From Anaerolineae bacterium (GTDB taxonomy: Bacteria; Chloroflexota; Anaerolineae; JAADDB01), in NCBI GenBank assembly GCA_015486895.1, contig WFQT01000125.1:1-15974 (forward strand): 15,974 nt of DNA, given 5' to 3'. The translations under genes and the position numbers were made by a program. How positions within the stretch are numbered: the first letter of the stretch is position 1; every line of letters starts with the position of its first letter. The notes below the pieces were generated by a model, which was not told where the DNA came from, searched no databases, and saw only the letters and a program-made list of their open reading frames with translations. Positions 6,965 to 14,283 of this stretch are shown piece after piece.

Positions 6965-8689
6965 CTACGGCAGCCGCCGAAAAATGTAAACATGCGGGTG
7001 GTCAAACAGGTGAAATGTCAACTCGGCAGCGTCGTCGTCAATGGTCACACCACAACAGGCCGGGTATACTTTGAATGTCTTGACCAGCCTGAAGTTCAAT
7101 TGGCCCTCTTGTAGCCGGGAGTAGAACTCATACTCGGCCGGAAACAAGTCCGGCAACTTCAGGTAGCGTCCCATCCAGGTATCGCTCAACACCATGTAAT
7201 CCACACCATCCAGAGCACCATAAAGTTGCGCTCGCACCTCAGCCGGTTTCGGCGGGGTGGGGTTAAAAAAGGCGGCATCAGTTTGCGCCACTTGTCCGTA
7301 ATGGTCCAACACCTTCACGTGTAGTTGCTTCAGGCCATAGCGGCCATTAAGCTGGTTGAACTTCAGCGTCGAATCCCGCTCCACCAGAACGGTAGTGCCG
7401 GCCGGGAGTCGCCGCAAGTAAGCCAAAGCCCGCAAGCGCGTATCCGGCTGGCGATAGATGTTCATGTACGCTAAAGCGTAAAAAGTCGTCGCTAAGAACG
7501 TCACAGCAATCAGAATGCCTCCCAAGGCTTGTCGCCAACGCACGCGGCTTTGCCAGAGCAGAACCAGCCAGCGGGCAGCCAGCAAGGCGAAAAAAGGCAG
7601 CAGCGGCAGCACATAGCGCACGAACTTAGCATACCAAGAGCCAACAATGAGGCCATACGGCACCAGCCAGGCCAAGACGAGCAAATCCTTCTGGTCGCCC
7701 TCCCAGACTCGGTAGAGGGAATAGCCGATGCCTAGCAAGCCAACGATTTCCAGCACCGGCCCCAGGCTCCAGAAGAGCGGGTTCACCAACTGGTAGATGA
7801 ACGGCCGCGTATAGGAAAAGTGCATGGTGTAAAAAGGCCGGTAAGCCCCGCGAACCACGTCGAACTGAGTTGCAATGGCATAATTGGCATTATGCCGCCA
7901 GTAACTGCCCGCCTGCAAAATAGGCCAGGGGTCAATCGCCAAAAAGGTAATGATTGCCAATCCAGCCATCCAGGAGAAATTCCGCGTCCACAGCCGTCGC
8001 CAGTGCAACTGCCAAGGACGCCATTGCCAGGCCTCGGAACGCATGAGATGGGCAACAAACAGGGGCAGCAACAATGGCAACCCTGCGGCTTTGGTGGACA
8101 GCGCCAAGCCGGCGAGCAATCCGGTTAAAACATAGTCCCGCCGCCGGCCATAGAGCAGAATACCTGCCGCCGTGTAAAGCGCAAAGACCACCCACCCCAC
8201 CATCATAGTGTCCACGGCATAAAAATGGCTTTCCCTCAGCGCCGACACTGTCACAGCCAAGAAAATGGCTGCCCACAGTCCCACAGCCCGATTCCACAGC
8301 CGCCGGCCCAAAAGGTAAACCCCGTAAACGGTCAGCGTGCCGAAAGTCGCAGAAATCAACCGGCCGACCAGCAACATGGGCGCTGTGTCAATCCCGAATG
8401 GATGGCCAGCCCAGCGCAAAATGGTGTTGGCCAGCAACCAGAGCAACCAGAGAACATAGAACGGCAGCGAACCATAAGTTGATACCGCCGGATTCGGTAC
8501 CTGGCCTGCCAATACCCGCTGGTGCATCTGTTGGGTCATATTGATCACAAAGTTCTCGTCGCCATGGAAATCGTAAGGGTATCCCCATGCCAGGCCATAG
8601 AAACGAAAAGCGGCTGCAACCAACATTACCAGCAGGATGAGGAAAGGGAAATATCGTTGCCAAGGTGCTTTTTTCTGCTGTTCAGTCAA
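6965..8689 (-). CDS. GT39/PMT-like membrane glycosyltransferase (GT-C fold)
   Basis: This 574-residue polytopic protein fits the ArnT/PMT-like dolichyl- or polyprenyl-phosphate sugar transferase superfamily. After the first membrane segment (about residues 13-32) comes the loop YPYDFHGDENFV with the adjacent acidic pair D44/E45 typical of these enzymes, then STYGSLPFYVLW near residue 70. About ten more hydrophobic helices reach to near residue 420, followed by a soluble C-terminal domain of roughly 150 residues. The start is TTG (8687-8689): AAGGGTG lies about 8 nt upstream, and no Met exists before the first helix. The stop is TAG at 6965. It lies on the same strand as the downstream operon but is separated from it by 210 bp. 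The sugar donor and acceptor are unknown. Confidence 0.85.
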   Translation of the reverse strand: MTEQQKKAPWQRYFPFLILLVMLVAAAFRFYGLAWGYPYDFHGDENFVINMTQQMHQRVLAGQVPNPAVSTYGSLPFYVLWLLWLLANTILRWAGHPFGIDTAPMLLVGRLISATFGTLTVYGVYLLGRRLWNRAVGLWAAIFLAVTVSALRESHFYAVDTMMVGWVVFALYTAAGILLYGRRRDYVLTGLLAGLALSTKAAGLPLLLPLFVAHLMRSEAWQWRPWQLHWRRLWTRNFSWMAGLAIITFLAIDPWPILQAGSYWRHNANYAIATQFDVVRGAYRPFYTMHFSYTRPFIYQLVNPLFWSLGPVLEIVGLLGIGYSLYRVWEGDQKDLLVLAWLVPYGLIVGSWYAKFVRYVLPLLPFFALLAARWLVLLWQSRVRWRQALGGILIAVTFLATTFYALAYMNIYRQPDTRLRALAYLRRLPAGTTVLVERDSTLKFNQLNGRYGLKQLHVKVLDHYGQVAQTDAAFFNPTPPKPAEVRAQLYGALDGVDYMVLSDTWMGRYLKLPDLFPAEYEFYSRLQEGQLNFRLVKTFKVYPACCGVTIDDDAAELTFHLFDHPHVYIFRRLP

Positions 8690-8693
8690 TAAA

Positions 8694-8704
8694 CTTTCAC
8701 CCTT
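8694..8704 (-). promoter_or_regulatory. Ribosome binding site deciding the TTG start of the GT39-like gene
   Basis: On the minus strand AAGGGTGAAAG is followed by TTTA and then TTG ACT GAA. The 9-mer GGGTGAAAG also precedes the TTG start of the radical SAM gene (2286-2294). This supports the non-ATG start, since no ATG is available near the N-terminal helix. Confidence 0.6.
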
Positions 8705-8753
8705 TATTCGCGAAAATAGGACAAATGGCCCCTACACTCTACACTAAGAAACC

Positions 8754-8782
8754 AGTATACTTGTTCTTGCAAAATCACTCAA
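8754..8782 (-). promoter_or_regulatory. Candidate sigma-70 promoter of the GT39-like gene
   Basis: Read on the minus strand, TTGAGT (8777-8782) and TATACT (8754-8759) are separated by exactly 17 bp. They match 4/6 and 5/6 of the TTGACA/TATAAT consensus. Transcription would start near 8747, giving a leader of about 58 nt that contains the CTATTTTC repeat end (8712-8719) and the ribosome binding site. This is a sequence match only. Confidence 0.5.
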
Positions 8783-9041
8783 ACATTGGCATAGCAGGAA
8801 ACACTGACGGCCTAAAAAAGGAGATTCGCTCAATAGTTTGCGCTAGAGACATAGCCTTGCGCTTGTCCTGCAGAGCGCTGGCAGAGCAACCACAAGGGTG
8901 GAGAGTGTATTTTCTTCGAAAATAGGACACAGATAACGCCGATACACGCAGATCGCCGTTGACTCGCAGACGGGGTACCGGCTTCGAAAATAGCCAAGAA
9001 AAGCACAGAATCGTGGGAGAAAATTAGACCAAAAATTAGTA

Positions 9042-9071
9042 TAATCTGTATAATCTGTGTAATTTGTGGTT
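9042..9071. repeat. Three-copy 10-bp tandem repeat (TAATCTGTRT-like)
   Basis: Units TAATCTGTAT, AATCTGTGTA and ATTTGTGGTT run head to tail with a 10-bp period. They look like an AT-shifted form of the ATCnGCGTn units at the ends of the surrounding element. No coding potential. Confidence 0.6.
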
Positions 9072-9167
9072 AGACATATTATCTGAGAATAGTCAACGGC
9101 AGGTAGGCTGCTATGTCAAATTGGAGAGTGGTCATGCAAACAGGTGCGAATCACGTCTTCGATGGGG

Positions 9168-9221
9168 CCTGGGGCTACGTCGCGGCCAACCTGCCCTACA
9201 GCTAAGCGACACGCCCCCAGG
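9168..9221. repeat. Imperfect long hairpin, inverted copy of the repeat at 12934-12960
   Basis: CCTGGGG (9168-9174) pairs with CCCCAGG (9215-9221), and GTCGC (9179-9183) pairs with GCGAC (9206-9210). A 4-nt internal loop separates the stems and the terminal loop is 22 nt. Positions 9168-9194 are also the reverse complement of 12934-12960 beyond the histidine kinase gene, with only two mismatches in 27. This marks it as one copy of a dispersed repeat. Confidence 0.65.
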
Positions 9222-9284
9222 ATTGAGGGCCGGGGGGCTGGAGTCGGCATGAGCCTGCGGCGCACCACAGCGGATGAAAATTTA

Positions 9285-9327
9285 GATCGGCGTGCATCAG
9301 CGTCGATCAGCGTTCTATTTTCAAGGG
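9285..9327 (+). repeat. Three 10-bp units plus CTATTTTCAAGGG immediately before the histidine kinase start
   Basis: Three 10-bp units fill 9285-9314 and are followed directly by CTATTTTCAAGGG (9315-9327). The same 13 bases recur exactly at 13033-13045. The AAGGGAG at 9323-9329 is the best ribosome binding site for the kinase ATG at 9341, about 11 nt away. The repeat end may therefore supply part of that gene's leader. Confidence 0.7.
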
Positions 9328-9340
9328 AGTCATTCACGGT

Positions 9341-12300
9341 ATGCCATTCGTCTTTATATTGCTCATCGGAGCAGTCATAACCGCGGTTCTACTAGTCTAT
9401 ACGTTACAGAGGGCGACCACGATAACATTGAAAGCGTTCGCCGGGCTTTTAGCGACCATGATGTGGTGGGCGCTGACCTATGCCGCTGAGCTCCTCACGT
9501 TCTCTCTCGCCGGCACAATTTTCTGGAACAAGGTGGAGTATCTGGGCATCGCAACAATACCTGTTTTCTGGTTCGTTTTCGCCGCCAGCTACAGCCACCA
9601 CACTAAGTGGTTCAATAGGCGAAATTTATTATTGTTGAGCATCGTTCCTACCATCACCATCCTCCTTGCCTTCACCAACGAATATCACCACCTCATTTGG
9701 AGACAGATCACCCTGAACCACAATGCACCCTTACCACTCTTTCAGGCCAATTACGGAACCTGGTTCTGGATACACACGCTTTTCTCTTACGCCTGTCTGT
9801 TGGGAGGCATCATCGTCCTCATACAATGGTTGTGGCGTGCAGCAGACCTCTATCGATACCAGGCTACGATACTCATCATCGGCGTCCTTGCCCCTGTCAT
9901 CGGCAATATCATTTATTTAGCAAAAGTGATACCATTAGCCGGCCTGGATATTACACCGCTCACCTTTATCATTGCCAACATACTTCTGTTTATTGGCATC
10001 TTCAGCTTCCACTTAGTCGACATTATCCCTATCGCCCGCCACACTATCGTTGACCTGATCACAACGGTCATCATTGTCGTCGACATTCATAACCGCATCA
10101 TAGACCTTAACCCGGCTGCAGTACATTTAGCCGGAGAACCACGAGGCAAACTGATAGGGAGACCAATCTCGGCCATCTCCTGGCTGCCCCATCCATTGGC
10201 AATAACACTCAAGGAAATAGCGATCAAAGGACACTTTTACACAGCCAGCAGCACTCCTTTACATAATAACAAGGGACAGCCTTTAGGTAGTATCATCACG
10301 CTCAACGAGATCACCAAACAGAAGAAGGTAGAAGCAGACTTAGCAGAGCGCGAGGCCTTAGCCGAGAAACAAGTCATCATTGCCGGAGCTGCAACTCCAA
10401 GCGTGACGCCAAAGCAAAGCTTACTAAAAACGTTGGCGGCCATTGTCACAACCACCAACGCCGAGGCCGGACAACTCCTGCTGTATAACCTAGACGGGAA
10501 CATAGAGCAGCAGTATTGTTTTCCTGAAGCCTTTCTTGCCCGGTACCCTGAGTTAAGCCAGGAAGCACTGGAGAGAATACGAGATCAGCAACAGCCGCTT
10601 CTGGTCCAGGAAACGAGTGAAGAACCCTGGCGTAGCATGTTCACAGGCTTATCCAACACCTATCACTCGGCCATGGTCATTCCAATTTATAGTAGTTCCT
10701 TTTTGATCGGCCTCATCGTCCTGGGGCACAGAGAGCAAGGACATTTCACAACATTTCACCGCCAGTTGCTAATCCAAACAAGCGATTATCTTTCCGTTTT
10801 GCTCCACAACGCCCAGATATTGGAAGCTGAACACCAAATAACGACCCGCCAGGCACTGCTTTACGAAATCCTCCACACCCTGACCCGCCAATTAGACATT
10901 GATGCTGTCTTAAAGGCAGCCGTCCGGGCTATCGCCCAACTAACAGGGTGGCCAAGTGTAGCTATAATCATCCCGGACCTCAATGAAGAGAAATTCGTCA
11001 TACGCGCCTTTGCCGGCCTCTTGAGTACCAAACATGGATGGAGTATTCCTCTGGACAAAGGTGTTACAGGCCGGGTTTTCCGGAGTGGAAAAACGCAAAA
11101 TGTGCCAGACGTCAGTTCCGATCCAGACTACATATCTACCAATCCACGCTTGCGCAGCGAACTGGCGATCCCCATCTGGGAACATAGGCCGGCAAGCAAC
11201 AGAAAGCTCCTCGCCATTCTCAACTTAGAAAGTGAACAGATAGCCGCTTTCCAAAAAGAGGATGTTCTCTTAGCCGAATCCATCGCCGACTCTATTGCTT
11301 TAGCCATGGAGAACGCAACACTTTACCAGGAAACAAGGAGAAGGGCAACGCAACAAGCTGCGTTAAATACAATCATTACTGCCATTAATCAATCAAGTGA
11401 TCTAATGACTGTTATGAACACCGGTTTAAAACAAGCCTTAGCAGCCACGAACATGCCAATCGGCGCGATTTATCGCAAACGAGAAGAGAACGACGAACTC
11501 CTCATGGAGATCGGCATTGGCTTGCCACAGGAAATGAAAACAGAGTTTTATTGGCATAATTGGGGGGAAGGCATCACAGGTCAAGCCGCAGCCGAAAACC
11601 GCGTTATCGCTATCGGTGATATCAAGAAGGAGATGCCACCAGAATTGGCAGCGAGAGCCGCCTCCTATCATATTGCTACACAAGTAAGTCTACCGCTACA
11701 AACGGCCGGGAAAGTAACTGGTGTCCTTAACCTAAATGACAATCAGCCTCACCATTACACCGAAGCCGAATTGGACCTACTGCGCGCCATTGCTGACCAA
11801 TTAAGCCTGGCCATGGAAAGAGCCAGATTATTCCAAACGATTGCCCACGAACGTTACACCCTGCAGGCTATGATCAACGCCAACCGTGATGGAATTCTGT
11901 TTGTCAACAATGATTTCATCATAACAGAAATAAACCCTGCAGCCATAGAAATGCTGAACCTCCCCGGCCAAATCCAAGACTGGGTAGGACGATCCGGAAT
12001 AGAAATGCTATTCGCTTTACGCCACTCTGCCCCCGACGCAGCAAAAATAGCGAGAGAAGAGATAACGTACCAGCGAAATGGCCAGGAAGGCTCATTACGA
12101 AGAGAACTCTCCATCAAAGGAGAGCCACCGCGATTGCTACGCTACCTTAGTCTCCCTGTACAACAGGGCCGTTCTTCGCTGGGTCGTCTCATCGTCCTAC
12201 GAGATATCACTGAAGAACATTCTTTAGCAACCATGCGTGAGGATCTAACCAACATGGTCGTCCATGACCTGCGCAATCCCCTCACTGGCATCATGGGCAC

Positions 12301-12925
12301 TTTAGAAGCCATCAATCAGGACCCCGACATTATGGGCACCCAGCCCGGACAAGAAATGACGCAATTGGCACAAACATCTGCTCAAAGAATGTATACCCTC
12401 ATTAACGCGATTCTGGACATAAATCAGTTAGAGCAAGGCCAAATGCCAATGACCTCCGAACCATTGAGTCTGGCCAGCGTTATTGAGAGCATTGTCAAAG
12501 AGTGGCAGCTCACTGCAGAGCAACACAATATCACATTGGAAAATCAGGTTGCACCAACGCTGCCCATGGTCCTGGCAGATAAACGACTCTTAGAGCGTAT
12601 TTTACAGAACTTACTCGGAAATGCTATCAAGTTTACGCCACCCGGAGGCCAAGTTAACATAACGGCCCAAGCTACCGGCCAAAGCGTAGCCACCTCAATA
12701 CAAGATAACGGCCCTGGCATTAAAAAAGAACTTCAAGGTCGCCTTTTCGAGAAATTTACGCCTGGACCGCAAGCCGCCCGCGGGAGCGGACTAGGGCTTG
12801 CGTTCTGCAAAATAGCTGTAGAAGCCCACAGTGGACGCATCTGGGCAGAAAGTCACCCTGGCCAGGGGACAACCATCACTTTTACCCTGCCCGTGTATGA
12901 GCCGGGGAAAGAAGATTACTCATAG
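9341..12925 (+). CDS. Large membrane sensor histidine kinase: 7TM-PAS-GAF-GAF-GAF-PAS-HisKA-HATPase
   Basis: This 1194-residue sensor kinase starts with about seven membrane helices (residues 1-230) of the histidine-kinase 7TM N-terminal type, including the typical FTNEYHHLIW. A PAS domain follows (about 236-330), then three GAF domains (about 360-500, 505-660, 672-830) and a second PAS domain (about 838-955). The HisKA phosphoacceptor is H975 in VVHDLRNPL. The ATPase domain shows the N-box LLGNAIKF (N1094), DNGPGI (D1122), LFEKF and GSGLGL (from G1148). All key residues are present, so it should autophosphorylate in response to a ligand or redox signal sensed by the membrane, PAS or GAF parts. 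No receiver domain or response regulator gene is in the window, making it an orphan here. Six sampled 60-nt stretches average near 46% G+C, against about 61% in six sampled stretches of neighbouring genes. Confidence 0.95.
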   Translation: MPFVFILLIGAVITAVLLVYTLQRATTITLKAFAGLLATMMWWALTYAAELLTFSLAGTIFWNKVEYLGIATIPVFWFVFAASYSHHTKWFNRRNLLLLSIVPTITILLAFTNEYHHLIWRQITLNHNAPLPLFQANYGTWFWIHTLFSYACLLGGIIVLIQWLWRAADLYRYQATILIIGVLAPVIGNIIYLAKVIPLAGLDITPLTFIIANILLFIGIFSFHLVDIIPIARHTIVDLITTVIIVVDIHNRIIDLNPAAVHLAGEPRGKLIGRPISAISWLPHPLAITLKEIAIKGHFYTASSTPLHNNKGQPLGSIITLNEITKQKKVEADLAEREALAEKQVIIAGAATPSVTPKQSLLKTLAAIVTTTNAEAGQLLLYNLDGNIEQQYCFPEAFLARYPELSQEALERIRDQQQPLLVQETSEEPWRSMFTGLSNTYHSAMVIPIYSSSFLIGLIVLGHREQGHFTTFHRQLLIQTSDYLSVLLHNAQILEAEHQITTRQALLYEILHTLTRQLDIDAVLKAAVRAIAQLTGWPSVAIIIPDLNEEKFVIRAFAGLLSTKHGWSIPLDKGVTGRVFRSGKTQNVPDVSSDPDYISTNPRLRSELAIPIWEHRPASNRKLLAILNLESEQIAAFQKEDVLLAESIADSIALAMENATLYQETRRRATQQAALNTIITAINQSSDLMTVMNTGLKQALAATNMPIGAIYRKREENDELLMEIGIGLPQEMKTEFYWHNWGEGITGQAAAENRVIAIGDIKKEMPPELAARAASYHIATQVSLPLQTAGKVTGVLNLNDNQPHHYTEAELDLLRAIADQLSLAMERARLFQTIAHERYTLQAMINANRDGILFVNNDFIITEINPAAIEMLNLPGQIQDWVGRSGIEMLFALRHSAPDAAKIAREEITYQRNGQEGSLRRELSIKGEPPRLLRYLSLPVQQGRSSLGRLIVLRDITEEHSLATMREDLTNMVVHDLRNPLTGIMGTLEAINQDPDIMGTQPGQEMTQLAQTSAQRMYTLINAILDINQLEQGQMPMTSEPLSLASVIESIVKEWQLTAEQHNITLENQVAPTLPMVLADKRLLERILQNLLGNAIKFTPPGGQVNITAQATGQSVATSIQDNGPGIKKELQGRLFEKFTPGPQAARGSGLGLAFCKIAVEAHSGRIWAESHPGQGTTITFTLPVYEPGKEDYS

Positions 12926-12933
12926 GGAGACGA

Positions 12934-12985
12934 CAGGTAGGCTGCGACGTAGCCCCAGGATTGGGGCCGGGAGGCTATTTTTGAA
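12934..12985 (+). repeat. Dispersed repeat copy with nested hairpins after the histidine kinase; possible terminator
   Basis: It starts nine bases after the kinase stop. CAGGTAGGCTGC (12934-12945) is a direct copy of 9100-9111. The CCCCAGGATTG / GGGCCGGG / GGCT part (12953-12976) parallels 9214-9239. GCCCC/GGGGC (12952-12956 with 12963-12967) forms a stem, enclosed by TAGCC/GGCTA (12950-12954 and 12973-12977). TTTTTG follows, so on the plus strand it could act as a weak intrinsic terminator for the kinase. The repeat identity is clear; termination is an inference. Confidence 0.55.
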
Positions 12986-12990
12986 GGAGG

Positions 12991-13060
12991 CCCCTCCCCC
13001 AAGCTGCGCTACGCTTAGCCAGGGGAGAGGTCCTATTTTCAAGGGCAAAATTACCTTGAA
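12991..13060. repeat. Convergent-spacer hairpins and second CTATTTTCAAGGG copy
   Basis: CCTCCCCC near 12994 can pair with GGGGAGAGG at 13022-13030 around an AAGC/GCTT inner stem. CTATTTTCAAGGG (13033-13045) repeats 9315-9327 exactly. TTCAAGG (13038-13044) and CCTTGAA (13054-13060) form a perfect 7-bp stem with a 9-nt loop. The structures lie between the convergent kinase and alanine dehydrogenase genes. Neither stem has a clean U-tract, so they are weak terminators at best. Confidence 0.45.
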
Positions 13061-13098
13061 TTACCACCCTACCACAATGGAGAGAAAGGATATCAGTT

Positions 13099-14211
13099 CT
13101 ACAACAAACCCTCTATCGGCCGGTACGTCATATTGAATGCTTCCGCTACAGCCGGGTAAGTCACCTCACCCTTATACGTGTTCACACCTTTTGCCAATAC
13201 TGGGTTCTCTTTGACCGCTTGTTCGAAACCTTTGTCGGCTAACTGCAAAGCATAAGGCAGCGTAGCATTAGCCAAAGCATAGGTTGACGTTCGTGGCACG
13301 GCCCCTGGCATGTTTGGCACAGCGTAATGCAGCACGCCGTCAACTATATAAGTAGGTTGCGTGTGGCTGGTAGGATGGCTAGTCTCCACACAACCGCCCT
13401 GATCCACATCTACATCCACAATGACACTACCCGTCTTCATCGTACTGACCATGTCCCGGGTCACCAAATGAGGGGCGCGGGCGCCTTTGATCAACACAGC
13501 CCCAATGACAACATCCGCATACGCCACAGAATCGGCAATAGACCGCCGCGTAGAGCTCAAAGTCGTTAAGCTGCCGTGCAAAACGTCATCCAAGTAACGC
13601 AACCGATCCGTGTTGACGTCGATAACCGTCACGTGAGCGCCCATGCCTAAGGCGATTTTTGTTGCGTTAGTGCCTACCACCCCACCGCCAACAATTACCA
13701 CATCGGACTGGCGAACGCCCGGAACGCCACCGAGAAGCTTGCCTCGACCTCCATTAGCCCGCTGCAAGTAAAAGGCGGCAATTTGTATTGACATCCGCCC
13801 CGCCACTTCACTCATGGGGATCAGCAGCGGCAATGAGTGGTCTGGCAATTCCACCGTCTCGTACGCCACGCCGGTAACCCCCCTCTTTCTCATCTCCACC
13901 GTCAAAGACTCAGCCGCCGCCAAATGCAAATAAGTAAAAAGAAGCAGATCGGAACGCAGATACAGATACTCGCTGGGCAAAGGCTCCTTGACCTTCATGA
14001 TCATGTTCGCCTTAGTCCACACTTCCTCGGCTGTAGGCATAACAGTTGCGCCACCCTGCGCGTAATCCTCATCAGTAAAGCCGCTGCCTGCCCCAGCATC
14101 CTTTTCTACCAACACTTGATGCCCATGATGGACAAGCATTTCCACGCCGGCCGGAGTCATGCCCACCCGAAATTCTTTGTCCTTAATTTCCTTGGGAATA
14201 CCAATAATCAT
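13099..14211 (-). CDS. ald: Alanine dehydrogenase
   Basis: This cytoplasmic enzyme of 370 residues reversibly deaminates L-alanine to pyruvate and ammonia with NAD+. From the chosen start, every catalytic landmark falls at the family's standard number: R15 and K75 for substrate, H96 in TYLHLA, D270 in VDVDQGG, the NAD-binding loop GGGVVGTNATKIA (176-188) and D198 at the end of the next strand. The C-terminal signature YAVPNMPGAVPRTST is intact. I start at the ATG 14209-14211 because GGAGGT lies 6 nt upstream. An in-frame upstream ATG at 14229 would put that site inside the gene and add six atypical residues. It lies downstream of the nucleotidyltransferase and its terminator, on the same strand. 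I see no clear promoter of its own in the short gap. It converges on the histidine kinase. Confidence 0.97.
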   Translation of the reverse strand: MIIGIPKEIKDKEFRVGMTPAGVEMLVHHGHQVLVEKDAGAGSGFTDEDYAQGGATVMPTAEEVWTKANMIMKVKEPLPSEYLYLRSDLLLFTYLHLAAAESLTVEMRKRGVTGVAYETVELPDHSLPLLIPMSEVAGRMSIQIAAFYLQRANGGRGKLLGGVPGVRQSDVVIVGGGVVGTNATKIALGMGAHVTVIDVNTDRLRYLDDVLHGSLTTLSSTRRSIADSVAYADVVIGAVLIKGARAPHLVTRDMVSTMKTGSVIVDVDVDQGGCVETSHPTSHTQPTYIVDGVLHYAVPNMPGAVPRTSTYALANATLPYALQLADKGFEQAVKENPVLAKGVNTYKGEVTYPAVAEAFNMTYRPIEGLL

Positions 14212-14239
14212 TTTACTACCTCCATGCACTCGTTGTACT

Positions 14240-14269
14240 CAAAAATGACGCCCGGCTAAGCCGGACGTC
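14240..14269 (-). terminator. Intrinsic terminator of the nucleotidyltransferase gene
   Basis: On the minus strand GACGTCCGGCT and AGCCGGGCGTC form a stem of about 10 bp with one mismatch (14247-14269). A short ATTTTTG tract (14240-14246) follows directly. It lies 15 bp past the nucleotidyltransferase stop and just before the alanine dehydrogenase start, so it should separate the two transcripts at least partly. Confidence 0.75.
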
Positions 14270-14283
14270 TTCCATTAACACAA

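Larger units (their letters stand above)
8918..9322. repeat. MITE-like element with imperfect terminal inverted repeats
   Basis: The left end (8918-8954) starts GAAAATAG and continues with degenerate 9-10 bp units of the type ATCnGCGT read on the minus strand. The right end (9285-9322) holds three exact 10-bp units, GATCGGCGTG, CATCAGCGTC and GATCAGCGTT, followed by CTATTTTC. Aligned as inverted repeats by eye, about 30 of 38 columns match. Inside lie another 10-bp inverted pair (8955-8964 GCCGTTGACT and 9091-9100), a second GAAAATAG (8986-8993), a 10-bp AT-rich tandem repeat (9042-9071) and an imperfect hairpin (9168-9221). No protein is encoded and no target-site duplication is obvious. It could be a non-autonomous mobile element or an accreted mosaic of genome-specific repeats. 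Confidence 0.5.
8690..9340. other. 651 bp divergent intergenic region without a credible gene, repeat-rich
   Basis: This spacer separates the leftward GT39-like gene from the rightward histidine kinase. The short reading frames in it (for example 8665-8925 plus, 9116-9337 minus) have repetitive or unrecognisable translations. It holds the candidate promoter of the GT39-like gene (8754-8782), a unique stretch (about 8783-8910) in which I see nothing, and a MITE-like repeat element (8918-9322). I find no convincing promoter for the histidine kinase. TATTAT at 9077-9082 lacks a good -35 partner. Confidence 0.8.

Noticed and set aside
6446..7114. Plus-strand open frame of 222 codons
   Set aside because: It runs antisense through the subunit-3 gene and the heptamer array. 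The translation is low-complexity in the repeat and resembles no family, and the minus-strand gene is well supported.
8665..8925. Plus-strand 86-codon frame in the divergent spacer
   Set aside because: It starts inside the GT39-like gene, has no good ribosome site or recognisable protein features, and ends in the repeat element.
9116..9337. Minus-strand 73-codon frame upstream of the kinase
   Set aside because: It consists almost wholly of repeat sequence, and its Arg/Pro-rich translation follows from GC-rich repeat units.
14212..14229. Upstream ATG for alanine dehydrogenase
   Set aside because: GGAGGT lies downstream of it, and the catalytic residue numbering (H96, D270) fits the ATG at 14211 exactly.
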